Positions 7,190 through 13,869 of a DNA stretch of 21,079 nt are shown here, piece by piece. The first letter of the stretch is position 1, and each line of letters begins with the position of its first letter. Source of the DNA: a virus; the IMG/VR virus record IMGVR_UViG_3300045930_000317, positions 1 to 21,079 of that record; one strand, given 5' to 3'. The translations under genes were made by a program, and so were the position numbers. Below the pieces are notes generated by a model, which saw nothing but the letters and a program-made list of their open reading frames with translations, ran no database searches and was not told the origin of the DNA.

Positions 7190-7615
7190 TTAGGCCAGAT
7201 CGCGCGGATCCGGGCGACAAGTGGGCAGGAATTTGAAACCGTGCTCGCGACACCAACGGCGGAACCAAATGACCGCGCGGACGTCGCAAGCCAGAATGCT
7301 CAACTCATTGGCGGCGTTCCACCAATAGTCTGATACTCTGACCAGGCCTCGGGGCGTGTCGAAATACCAAACGGCGGATACTTTGCCGGCGCCGTCGATC
7401 AGGTCGTGACCCTCATAGTTGCGCCATTGATCCGACGGGGCGGCGCAGTGCGGATTGCCTAACCGCGCGGCGAATTGCTCGAGCGTGCATACCAGCGTGG
7501 CGCAACGGCCGCCCGCTCTGCGCTTCAATGGGACTCGGGGCAGGTCGTGGTGCCATTGCTTAGATCGCTCGGCGGTGGCCAGGGATACATGCCGGCTAGC
7601 TAGAATCGTCGTCAT
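7190..7615 (-). CDS. Unknown phage accessory protein (YWWN-type)
   Basis: The product is 141 residues, beginning M-T-T-I-L-A-S-R at an ATG (7615). It has a conserved-looking core W-Y-F-D-T-P-R-G-L-V-R-V-S-D-Y-W-W-N-A-A-N-E-L-S-I (about 83-107), then W-F-R-R-W-C and G-F-K-F near the C-terminus. Many aromatic residues and a few Cys are present, but no regular zinc motif. No signal peptide or membrane segment is visible. It is expressed with the Mom-like gene and shares the duplicated leader (49-bp repeat at 7685-7733 and hairpin at 7624-7639). I do not recognise a function; joint regulation with the Mom-like gene suggests a role in DNA modification or anti-restriction, but that is a guess. Confidence 0.7.
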   Translation of the reverse strand: MTTILASRHVSLATAERSKQWHHDLPRVPLKRRAGGRCATLVCTLEQFAARLGNPHCAAPSDQWRNYEGHDLIDGAGKVSAVWYFDTPRGLVRVSDYWWNAANELSILACDVRAVIWFRRWCREHGFKFLPTCRPDPRDLA

Positions 7616-7623
7616 TGGTCGTA

Positions 7624-7639
7624 CTGCCTCGAGGGGCAG
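7624..7639 (-). promoter_or_regulatory. Start-proximal hairpin before the gene at 7190-7615
   Basis: CTGCC and GGCAG arms (7635-7639/7624-7628) with a 6-nt loop lie 8 nt before the ATG at 7615. GAGG-CTGCCCC followed by GGCAGTA is shared with the leader of the Mom-like gene. Confidence 0.5.
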
Positions 7640-7684
7640 CCTCCTGGGAATGGGGTGACACTATCGGCCGCCGAAATGGCGGCC

Positions 7685-7733
7685 AGGCCGCGCGGCCGGG
7701 GACGATCCGGCCAGGTGCCAGCGCGCGGCGGGG
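7685..7733. repeat. 49-bp direct repeat, copy 2
   Basis: It is identical to 7134-7182 and starts immediately downstream of the stop of the gene ending at 7739. Together with the hairpin at 7624-7639 it forms the leader of the gene at 7190-7615. The exact identity over 49 bases in non-coding DNA implies recent duplication or strong constraint. Confidence 0.85.
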
Positions 7734-7738
7734 GACGA

Positions 7739-8164
7739 TCAGACCGCGGCCAGCGGAATATGGCCGGGTTGGATGCAATCGGTGGGCTGTTTATCCTGGG
7801 CGTCGCGAATGGCGCGGGCGGCGTATATCGCGCGCTCCCAGGCCTGCCCGTCTGGCGCGTGCATCCGCGGCATGCTGGCCAGGTCGCGCAGAAATCTATC
7901 GGCCCAAAATACGTCGAGGATCGGGCCGCGATTGGCCGGGCAATGCTCCTCGATAAATAACAATCCGCCGTGGCCTGAGCTGGCGCGGGCAATGCCAGCG
8001 CGGCAGCGGTAGCCGAATTCTCCGCGCTGAAATTCGGTCCAAGTGATTTCGTTTCGCGCGACGCAATAAAGCGCGATGCCGTGCAGCGTAACCTGCTGGC
8101 CTAGTCGGCGGATCTCGTCTTCGGCGGCGGCGCGGCTGGGGAAATTGTACTTTCGGCGTGTCAT
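7739..8164 (-). CDS. Unknown phage accessory protein
   Basis: The product is 141 residues from an ATG at 8164 with GGAG about 10 nt upstream. The N-terminus (M-T-R-R-K-Y-N-F-P-S-R-A-A-A-E-D-E-I-R-R-L-G) looks helical. The middle contains I-A-L-Y-C-V-A-R-N-E-I-T-W and the acidic I-L-D-V-F-W-A-D-R-F-L-R-D-L-A. No catalytic motif, signal peptide or membrane segment is evident. It precedes the YWWN-type gene in the same direction, and its stop is 5 nt from the 49-bp repeat. Function is not recognised. Confidence 0.65.
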   Translation of the reverse strand: MTRRKYNFPSRAAAEDEIRRLGQQVTLHGIALYCVARNEITWTEFQRGEFGYRCRAGIARASSGHGGLLFIEEHCPANRGPILDVFWADRFLRDLASMPRMHAPDGQAWERAIYAARAIRDAQDKQPTDCIQPGHIPLAAV

Positions 8165-8215
8165 GGTTTAAGGCTCCAAAAAATAAGGTTCAAACGGGAT
8201 CGAAACGGGGAAGGA

Positions 8216-8911
8216 TTAACGGGCGAAAGCGGCGGGGCTCGGTGCCTCGGTGCCGTCTTGGATTGCTGCCAGCTCGGCGGAGCAGGCGGCCAGGTATTTG
8301 CGCAGCCGATTGGCCAGGCCGCGCGTGGTGGTCAGGATCGGGAGCACGCAAAACGGATGGGCGGCGCCGTCGCGCCGATCGTCGAGGCGCTCGGCGGCGC
8401 CTGGCCGCCGAAATACGGCGGGCGGCAGCCAGCGGGCGTATGGGTGGGCCTGATACCAGGCCACAATGGCGCCGTCCGTGCGGTACTCAGCCGCGGACCA
8501 TTGGCGGAGCAGGGCCATTACTTCGGACGATTGGGCGGCCGATCGGGCCAGCTCCTCGCGGGCCTGGGCGGCAGCCTCGAGGCGGGCCGCGTCGGCCATT
8601 AAGCGGCGGACCAGCTCGGGCGATACGCTGGCGTAGTGCTCGATGCAAGTACTGCCGACAATGGCCGTCCGGCCGTCGCGCAGGTGGTGCAGCGTGAACA
8701 AATAGCGCAGCCCCTGGTGGCCGCAGCTACATTTTGTAACCCTTCCGCATGCGGCATAGTTTAGTGAATTGTTTGACCCTATTTCCAGGCCTATTTGACC
8801 AACTATTTCGCGTGCACAAGCGTACCCTACTGCCCCCCCCTTTGGGTCCTTCCAAGGGCATGGCCGCGGGGGGGCGTAGCCCCCATCGATCCACTTTTTT
8901 GTGCACAACAC
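8216..8911 (-). CDS. Zinc-finger-like phage protein with coiled coil; start uncertain
   Basis: The frame encodes up to 231 residues. A probable zinc-binding block lies at residues 55-92: Cys55, C-S-C-G-H (61-65), then G-S-T-C-I-E-H-Y (86-93). A helical Ala/Glu/Arg-rich stretch follows (about 100-140), then a Pro/Arg-rich C-terminus. Such a C-x-C-G-H...G-S-x-C-I-E-H block occurs in phage proteins of unknown role. The only listed start codon before the zinc block is a TTG at 8911, and residues 1-45 read through a hairpin-rich, G-run-containing stretch. An ATG at 8915 in another frame has GGA just upstream, and a frame change at the 8-C/G run (8833-8840) would join it to this protein. The true N-terminus is therefore open. 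Confidence 0.6.
   Translation of the reverse strand: MLCTKKWIDGGYAPPRPCPWKDPKGGAVGYACAREIVGQIGLEIGSNNSLNYAACGRVTKCSCGHQGLRYLFTLHHLRDGRTAIVGSTCIEHYASVSPELVRRLMADAARLEAAAQAREELARSAAQSSEVMALLRQWSAAEYRTDGAIVAWYQAHPYARWLPPAVFRRPGAAERLDDRRDGAAHPFCVLPILTTTRGLANRLRKYLAACSAELAAIQDGTEAPSPAAFAR
8833..8884. promoter_or_regulatory. GC-rich hairpin cluster near the 5' end of the zinc-finger gene
   Basis: A run of eight C (8833-8840) can pair with seven G (8868-8874). Alternatively GGGGGC (8870-8875) pairs with GCCCCC (8879-8884) around a 3-nt loop, so the G-run can choose between two partners. On the plus strand TTTTTT follows some 11 bases after the second hairpin. It may be a leader structure or a weak plus-strand terminator. 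Confidence 0.35.
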
Positions 8912-8952
8912 TCATTTTTCCAAGTAAGAAAGTATGCCCGCCGGCCGGCTGG

Positions 8953-8980
8953 TTGACCCAATCTGCTTGAAAAGTAGAAT
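8953..8980 (+). promoter_or_regulatory. Sigma-70-type promoter for the plus-strand cassette
   Basis: TTGACC (8953-8958), a 16-bp spacer and TAGAAT (8975-8980) match the -35 and -10 consensus with one mismatch each. The predicted start point (about 8986-8989) coincides with the first arm of the 13-bp inverted repeat, which contains ACTAGCAA, half of the dispersed palindrome. A regulator bound there would block this promoter. Confidence 0.6.
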
Positions 8981-8988
8981 GCTCCGCG

Positions 8989-9082
8989 CGACTAGCAATC
9001 GTCTCGATCACTTGGCCACTGGGTATGCCCTCGGCGCGGTGCTATCTCTCGATTGCTAGTCGGAACTAGCCCGCGCCGAGGG
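8989..9082 (+). promoter_or_regulatory. Structured leader with two interleaved perfect inverted repeats
   Basis: Repeat 1 pairs 8989-9001 with 9050-9062 (13 bp). Repeat 2 pairs 9028-9039 with 9071-9082 (12 bp). The pairs cross, so the RNA could form an H-type pseudoknot (loops of 26, 10 and 8 nt) or switch between two exclusive stems. The 3' arm of repeat 2 includes GAGGG, the likely Shine-Dalgarno of the gene at 9093. A degenerate copy of the dispersed palindrome (TTGCTAGT-CGGA-ACTAGC, 9053-9070) lies inside. Confidence 0.65.
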
Positions 9083-9092
9083 AATCTGGCTG

Positions 9093-9545
9093 ATGACGCA
9101 GCGCAACGATGAAACGCGCGGTGAATACTTAGAAAGAATTCGGCGCGAGTACCACCGCCCAGAGCTGACGATCGGTGAGTTGGAACAGAGAAAGGAAAAC
9201 GAGCGAAAGCGCAATCGTCTGTATTACCACAACAACCGGGGCCGCATCCGAGCGGCCGCTCGATCGCCGGCTGGCCGCAAGAAAAATCGGCAACATCAAC
9301 ATGCATGGCGGGCGAAAAATCCTGAACGGGAACGCGCGATCAATAGGAAATCGGCGGCTGTATATCGACTTCGGCATCCCCAAAAGGTGCGCGAAAGTAA
9401 GCGGCGTGCGAGTCGGTTGCGTTACCAACGCAAGAGGTTTGACCAGTTGGAACTCGAATTAACTATTGCAGAAGCACAACTGGCGGGCCGGGCGGCTGCT
9501 GGCGTGCTAAAAACTCCCGCCCGTGACAAACGGAGTGACCCATGA
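9093..9545 (+). CDS. Highly basic nucleic-acid-binding-like protein
   Basis: The product is 150 residues and very rich in Arg and Lys. It contains a loosely repeated ~20-residue helical motif, R-N-R-L-Y-Y-H-N-N-R-G-R-I-R, W-R-A-K-N-P-E-R-E-R-A-I-N-R and Y-R-L-R-H-P-Q-K-V-R-E-S-K-R. Such N-P-E-K/R repeats occur before HNH nuclease domains in many phage proteins, but no HNH domain follows here; a short Leu/Glu helix (L-E-L-E-L-T-I-A-E-A-Q-L) does. It is the first gene of the plus-strand cassette, with GAGGG about 10 nt before the ATG inside a possible stem. Its stop overlaps the next start (ATGA). DNA or RNA binding is inferred from charge; function is unknown. Confidence 0.7.
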   Translation: MTQRNDETRGEYLERIRREYHRPELTIGELEQRKENERKRNRLYYHNNRGRIRAAARSPAGRKKNRQHQHAWRAKNPERERAINRKSAAVYRLRHPQKVRESKRRASRLRYQRKRFDQLELELTIAEAQLAGRAAAGVLKTPARDKRSDP

Positions 9546-10183
9546 CGGCAACAGTAACACGGACAGTTTCGGCGATCGAGCGTTATCTGGCTTCACACCC
9601 AGATCTGCAGGATGAGGTTGATCGTCTGCGAAGCGTCGATTCTCAAGATACGTTGCAGGAGTGTTTTAGCCTGCTCATGCAATCGTATGAGGAGCGACTG
9701 TTTTTGATGGCCGTAGTCTGCGAGAAGGCAATTGCAGAGGGGTGGGTGCTGGATCTCGGGAAGGCACTCAAGAAAACGCTGATGGGTATAGTTCGCGGCG
9801 AGACTTCTGTTGCCCTGATTGCCAATCGCGATGTAGATCCTGGCCTAAAAACCCTGGCGCTCAAGCGATTGAACGCCCGCGATCAAGAATTAGTCGCCAA
9901 CGATGCACGCATCCAGGTGGTCGATGAAGGTGGCGACGTGCGAATGCAGAAATTTTCGGAATTGACCGACAGTCTTCGATCTCAGGTAATTGGCAAAAAT
10001 GGTCTTAGGAGGCCCGACGAGCAGCGTGAATGGCAGAGCGACCAGCAGCGACGAGAACGGGCGATTGCGGAAACCAGGTTCTTTTTTGATGATGACGCGC
10101 AAGCGGTAGTCGTGCGTAAGGCGAATACTGTACTTCGTAAACGCGACATTGAAAAAATCGCTAAGCACTTCGAGCTCCTATGA
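9542..10183 (+). CDS. Unknown 213-residue protein of the plus-strand cassette
   Basis: This is a mainly helical protein: I-E-R-Y-L-A-S-H-P-D-L-Q-D-E-V-D-R-L near the start, then E-E-R-L-F-L-M-A-V-V-C-E-K-A-I-A-E-G-W and a charged C-terminal half ending R-D-I-E-K-I-A-K-H-F-E-L-L. No catalytic motif or membrane segment is evident. Its ATG overlaps the stop of the gene before it, and its TGA overlaps the start of the next (ATGA in both cases), so the three are translationally coupled. The gene has visibly lower GC and more A/T-ending codons than the flanking phage genes, which suggests separate acquisition. Function is not recognised. Confidence 0.7.
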   Translation: MTATVTRTVSAIERYLASHPDLQDEVDRLRSVDSQDTLQECFSLLMQSYEERLFLMAVVCEKAIAEGWVLDLGKALKKTLMGIVRGETSVALIANRDVDPGLKTLALKRLNARDQELVANDARIQVVDEGGDVRMQKFSELTDSLRSQVIGKNGLRRPDEQREWQSDQQRRERAIAETRFFFDDDAQAVVVRKANTVLRKRDIEKIAKHFELL

Positions 10184-10347
10184 CCGTCAAAGAGCTGATC
10201 GAGATTCTCCAGCGGATGCGGCCGGAGTGTGAGCTGCACGTGCTCGATCAGCAATACGGCGAAATGAGCGACCAGCCGCTGGTCGAGGTCGAGCCATGGG
10301 GGCCGGGCGGCTTAGAAAAGTGTGATGGCGCGGCGCTTCGCGCCTGA
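10180..10347 (+). CDS. 55-residue small phage protein
   Basis: The frame begins M-T-V-K-E-L-I-E-I-L-Q-R-M-R-P-E-C-E-L and ends near D-G-A-A-L-R-A. An M-T-V-K-E-L-I-x-x-L-x-x-M-x-P start followed by a short beta strand and acidic V-E-V-E-P resembles a frequent small phage/plasmid protein type of unknown function. It overlaps the preceding stop (ATGA). Its TGA is directly followed by TCA, the reverse complement of the stop of the convergent gene, so the two genes meet end to end with no terminator between. Its higher GC fits the surrounding phage better than the two genes before it. Confidence 0.7.
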   Translation: MTVKELIEILQRMRPECELHVLDQQYGEMSDQPLVEVEPWGPGGLEKCDGAALRA

Positions 10348-10734
10348 TCAAGCCGAAGGGGCGGTGGCGGCGTCGTATTGCTCGAGGAGGTAGCGGAGCA
10401 CGTCGCTGGCTTTGTCGATGTGCAGGCCGTTGGCCAGCCTGGTGTCGCTGTCGTGGAGCGCAAAATACAGCTTGGTGAAGGCAATTTGCAGCGTTCGATC
10501 GGTGAGCCGCAGCTCCACCTTGTGGAAGCGGCGGCGATAGCTCTTATCATCCGGCCGGGGCGGCGACGGTGCGGGCAGCTCGACGATGACCGTGCCGCCC
10601 AGCGTGGCAACGGGCGTCGGCTCGATGGTGAAGCGTTCCGGCGGCAGCTCGAAGCCGGGGTGATCTTCCGACAGCTCGGTAATGGCGGTGGGGGCGAACG
10701 GGTTGGCGTGCTTCTTGCCGTTTTTCTTGCTCAT
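10348..10734 (-). CDS. Small unknown protein next to the terminase
   Basis: The product is 128 residues from an ATG at 10734 with AAGGA about 9 nt upstream. The N-terminus is Lys/Pro-rich and probably disordered (M-S-K-K-N-G-K-K-H-A-N-P-F). The C-terminal half looks folded: R-R-R-F-H-K-V-E-L-R-L-T-D, L-Q-I-A-F-T-K-L-Y-F-A-L, D-V-L-R-Y-L-L-E-Q-Y-D. It follows the large terminase gene by 20 bases and is the last minus-strand gene before the plus-strand cassette. Head-gene control or DNA packaging is possible, but nothing in the sequence shows it. Confidence 0.6.
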   Translation of the reverse strand: MSKKNGKKHANPFAPTAITELSEDHPGFELPPERFTIEPTPVATLGGTVIVELPAPSPPRPDDKSYRRRFHKVELRLTDRTLQIAFTKLYFALHDSDTRLANGLHIDKASDVLRYLLEQYDAATAPSA

Positions 10735-10754
10735 CGGTCCGGTCCTTTGGTTAG

Positions 10755-12863
10755 TCAGTGGCGATCGAGGACGAAATAGGGGCGGCCGTCGGGAAGCGAC
10801 AGCGCGCTCGAGGGTGTCGGGGGTCGGTGCTCGGGGCTCGGCCGTGGGGTCGTCTTCACCAGGCGGACGCCGCAGTAGTGGGCGGCGGGGCTGGCCAGCA
10901 TGCCGGCGTCGAGAAAGTGATTGGTGCGGCGGAGCTGCTCAAATCGCGTGACGTGTCCTTTTCCGGGGACATACTCGGTTACGCGGCGCTCGGCCGACCA
11001 GTGCTTGGCTATACCGGCGTGCTCCTTGCGGTCCGGCGTGCGGTACAGCGTGAGGCAGGCGGGCAGCAGGGTCTGGGACCCCTCCGCGCGGAGCGGCGCC
11101 AGCAGGCGATCCTGAAAAAAGCCTTTCCAATGGTCGGAATCGATATGCACGACGGCCAGGCGGTGGACCGGGTCGGCCTGCAGGTGGTAGCGCTCTCCGA
11201 TCGCCAGGATGGTCTTGCTGGTCGCCCGCGGCTGGCTGTAGCGCTCCGCCCGAAAATTGCCGACGCCAAAACCCAGGCAGGGCCGAAACCTCTCGCGCTC
11301 GCTTTCCAAAATGAATCGGAAGACGGCGGCGTCGCCCTTGTTGTCACCCTGATAGCGGGCGTCGACCCAGCATTGATCGGGCACCCATTTGGTGCTGGTG
11401 CCATCGATGGTAAAGCCGGGCATGATCACCTGGTCCCGCCACGCGCGGAGGGCCTGCAGGATGGCGACCGCGGCGTCCAGCTCGTCGCCGGCGACCGGCA
11501 GCCAGCGGTAATCGACGACGTGGGCCCGGCCGTCGGCCGTCCAGGCTATTACCTTGTAGTGCAGTTGCCGCTTGCGGAGATCGCAGCCGCTGGTGAGGCA
11601 GAAAGTATCGGCCGGCACGATACCGCGCTCCCAGGGACCCATGCGGCCCATCAGGGCATTGGCGTCGAGGGTCTGCTGCTCGTCGCCGGCGGCCTGGTAG
11701 GGCCGGCACCAAATAAATTGATGCTGCTTTCGCTCGTGGGCGTCCTCATCGACGGCGTTTTTGCCTTCCCACTCGAATTGACCTAGCTGGCCGGCGGTGA
11801 GAAACAGGTTATTAAACGCATTCCAGCGGAAGCCCAGCATGTCGGTTTTGGGGGCGTCGCCGACGATCCGCAGGCGATGACTCTTGGCCCGCGCGTTTTC
11901 GACCTCGATCGCCTGGCCCTTATGCAGCAGCACGGCCCGCTCATTCATGGCGCGGCGCTGGGTGTCGTCGATGGGATTTTCGCAGGCCGGGCACTGGAAG
12001 CTGGTTGTGAGCTTGGCGTCGTCGCCGCTGGCCGCGTCGCTCCAGCCGACCAGGTGCTCACGCTCGGGCGTGACAAAGGCGCGGCAGTGGGGGCAGGGGC
12101 AAGCGATGCGGCTGGCGGTCCCGGCCGTGTAGTGCGACCAGATCACGTCGCTTTCGATCTCGACCGTGCATTCCATGTAAACCAGCGACTGATCGCCGAA
12201 TGACAGCAGGCGGGCCAGGAGCTGCTCGAGCTTCGTGGATTCGTTGGAGGCCTCGGCGGATCCGCCAAAAGCATTCGCCTCGGTGATGACCAGCACGCGG
12301 CAGGCAAAACCGGCCCGGCTTTTGTCGCCGCCGCCGGCGGAAAAGAACTTGAGAGCTGCCCCGTTCTTGAACAGCACCATGTTTTTGACTTTGCCGCCCT
12401 GCGATCCCTCGCCGCGGGCGGGCAGCAGCTCGCGATAGCGGGTCCGCTCGATGGCCGGCAGGATGTCCTTGCGCCATTTGTCGTCTGCCATGTCCATGTC
12501 GGGCAGCGCAAAGCCGACGGTCTCGCCGATCTCGAATAGGTGGTAGGTGACGGGGACCACGGTCCCCTGCCAGGATTTGCCGGATTGGCTGGGGCCGGTG
12601 GTGATGATGCGGCGAAAGCGGGTCGACGGCTGAAAGTCGAGGTTGCCGTCGCAGGCGTCGAGCCAGAGCCCGGTAAACGGCTGGCGGGCAACTTTGAAAC
12701 GCCGATCCTTGAATGGCCCCTCGGGCAGGATCAGCTCCTGCTCGGCGAATTGGCGGCGGGTGCGGAGCTTTGGCGCGCGGGAATTGGAAAGCATCCAGCG
12801 CAACTCATCGCGGGCGCCGGATATGCCAGGCAAGTGGCCGCCCCACTCAAGCGTCGCCGTCAT
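10755..12863 (-). CDS. Terminase large subunit (GpA family)
   Basis: This 702-residue ATPase and nuclease would cut and package phage DNA into the head. Seen in order: a Walker A motif G-P-S-Q-S-G-K-S (90-97); L-V-I-T-E-A-N-A-F-G-G (191-201, the Walker B region); a zinc-ribbon-like cluster with Cys at 255, 257, 260, 291 and 294; and a nuclease part with G-C-D-L-R-K-R-Q-L-H-Y-K-V and C-W-V-D-A-R-Y-Q-G-D. Lambda gpA is 641 residues. I choose the ATG at 12863 over a GTG at 12887 because GGGG lies 5-8 nt before it. It overlaps the preceding gene by 17 bp. Accessory genes, not W, follow it. Confidence 0.93.
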   Translation of the reverse strand: MTATLEWGGHLPGISGARDELRWMLSNSRAPKLRTRRQFAEQELILPEGPFKDRRFKVARQPFTGLWLDACDGNLDFQPSTRFRRIITTGPSQSGKSWQGTVVPVTYHLFEIGETVGFALPDMDMADDKWRKDILPAIERTRYRELLPARGEGSQGGKVKNMVLFKNGAALKFFSAGGGDKSRAGFACRVLVITEANAFGGSAEASNESTKLEQLLARLLSFGDQSLVYMECTVEIESDVIWSHYTAGTASRIACPCPHCRAFVTPEREHLVGWSDAASGDDAKLTTSFQCPACENPIDDTQRRAMNERAVLLHKGQAIEVENARAKSHRLRIVGDAPKTDMLGFRWNAFNNLFLTAGQLGQFEWEGKNAVDEDAHERKQHQFIWCRPYQAAGDEQQTLDANALMGRMGPWERGIVPADTFCLTSGCDLRKRQLHYKVIAWTADGRAHVVDYRWLPVAGDELDAAVAILQALRAWRDQVIMPGFTIDGTSTKWVPDQCWVDARYQGDNKGDAAVFRFILESERERFRPCLGFGVGNFRAERYSQPRATSKTILAIGERYHLQADPVHRLAVVHIDSDHWKGFFQDRLLAPLRAEGSQTLLPACLTLYRTPDRKEHAGIAKHWSAERRVTEYVPGKGHVTRFEQLRRTNHFLDAGMLASPAAHYCGVRLVKTTPRPSPEHRPPTPSSALSLPDGRPYFVLDRH

Positions 12864-13467
12864 TTGTTTCCCCGCTAGTTGTCTCACCGTCGAAAAACTG
12901 CTCGACGGCCCGCTCGCATTCGTTTAGCGTCTCGTTGAACAGGTCCAGGGCGTCCTCGCCAAACTGCCTTTGGAGCTGGTCACCGCAGTGCCGCAGGATG
13001 CCGGCGATCTGGGCCAGCGCTGCGCGCATCTTGTCACGCGAAACCAGCGTGCCGTCGCGCTCGGCCAGGTCCCGCAGGCGGAGCTGATACTCGACTTCTC
13101 GCTTCCGCTCGAGGGCCGGACTGTCGGTCCCGCCCTCCCAGATTTCGCTCGAGGCGTCGCCGGCTAGCAGCTTGCGGCCACTGGTGGCCAGCATGTCGTG
13201 CAGCCAGCGGGCCACGTTGGGCAGGTTGATCGTTTCCTCGCCCAGGGGCACGCCGTAAGCCATCGCCTGTTCGTTGATGACCTTGTGCTGCCGGCCGCTC
13301 CACTGGCACCACAGTTTTTTCGGCAGCGTGGCGTAGTGCTCGCGCCGCAGCTCCTGGTCGCGGAGCTTGGCGGCCCGGTCGGCGGCGCGCTGCTGGCGCA
13401 GCGAGGGCTCCCGCTGGGCTGGCGGCTCGGCGGGCGGGATGTTCTTTCGCGGCAGCTTGCGCGGCAA
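12847..13467 (-). CDS. Terminase small subunit-like protein (Nu1-like)
   Basis: This 206-residue protein lies directly before the large terminase and overlaps it by 17 bp, where lambda has Nu1 (181 residues), the DNA-recognition subunit. The N-terminal 50 residues are basic, Pro/Arg/Gln-rich and probably disordered. A segment near 60-90 (H-K-V-I-N-E-Q-A-M-A-Y-G-V-P) could hold a winged-helix-type DNA-binding element. The C-terminal half is helical, L-E-R-K-R-E-V-E-Y-Q-L-R-L-R-D-L-A-E-R-D-G-T-L-V, then R-A-A-L-A-Q-I-A-G-I-L, as in Nu1-type oligomerisation regions. The frame is closed upstream by a TGA, leaving a TTG at 13467 as start. The dispersed palindrome at 13495-13515 lies 28 bases upstream. 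Confidence 0.72.
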   Translation of the reverse strand: MPRKLPRKNIPPAEPPAQREPSLRQQRAADRAAKLRDQELRREHYATLPKKLWCQWSGRQHKVINEQAMAYGVPLGEETINLPNVARWLHDMLATSGRKLLAGDASSEIWEGGTDSPALERKREVEYQLRLRDLAERDGTLVSRDKMRAALAQIAGILRHCGDQLQRQFGEDALDLFNETLNECERAVEQFFDGETTSGETNDGDA

Positions 13468-13494
13468 ATGTCACTCGCTGGTAACTCCGGACGG

Positions 13495-13515
13495 TTTGCT
13501 AGTTCGACTAGCAAA
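13495..13515. repeat. Dispersed palindrome, copy B, upstream of the terminase operon
   Basis: TTTGCTAGT (13495-13503), spacer TCG, ACTAGCAAA (13507-13515): 9-bp perfect arms. It fills most of the gap between the gene ending at 13518 and the small terminase start, where an operator or roadblock site for the packaging genes could act. Confidence 0.7.
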
Positions 13516-13517
13516 AC

Positions 13518-13856
13518 CTACGGGGCGGGCGGCGCCGGGGGCGTGGTCAGCGCGTCCAGGCTGGTAAACTTCGCGCTGATTGCTTCGGCGCGGGTCTGGA
13601 CGCTGGCCAGGATGGCCTGCGTTTCGGGTGGCAACTGGCCGCTGGCCGCCACCAGCTTGGCGATTTCGTCCTTGAGGGACGCCACGTCGGCGGCCAGGCC
13701 GTCGTGCGCGACGTCGAGGTTGTCGAAAGCGGCGGTCACTGCCGCCTGGAAATCGTCGATCTGTGCCATGATTTTGTCCTCGGAATTTCTAAGCAGCCGC
13801 GCTATCACTCGTAGAGCGGCGGCGTCGAACGTGTGGTGATGGCGAAACGTGAACAT
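13518..13856 (-). CDS. Small coiled-coil phage protein
   Basis: From the ATG at 13856 this gives 112 residues, starting M-F-T-F-R-H-H-H-T-F. A long helix follows (A-L-R-V-I-A-R-L-L-R-N-S-E-D-K-I-M-A-Q-I-D-D-F), then a segment V-A-S-L-K-D-E-I-A-K-L-V-A and a Pro/Ala tail. His-rich starts followed by M-A/T-x-x-D-D-helices are common in small phage proteins near lysis or tail genes; their role is unknown. A second start at 13769 (83 residues, M-A-Q-I-D-D-F) has the better Shine-Dalgarno (AGGA, 8 nt). The longer start is chosen because it continues the helix and leaves only a 13-nt gap to the gene before it. Confidence 0.62.
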   Translation of the reverse strand: MFTFRHHHTFDAAALRVIARLLRNSEDKIMAQIDDFQAAVTAAFDNLDVAHDGLAADVASLKDEIAKLVAASGQLPPETQAILASVQTRAEAISAKFTSLDALTTPPAPPAP

Positions 13857-13869
13857 CAAAAAATGCGGT

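Noticed and set aside
10758-11786. Plus-strand open frame of 342 codons opposite the terminase
   Set aside because: It mirrors the recognised large-terminase gene, whose Walker A and nuclease motifs are clear; no ribosome-binding site or domain supports the other strand.
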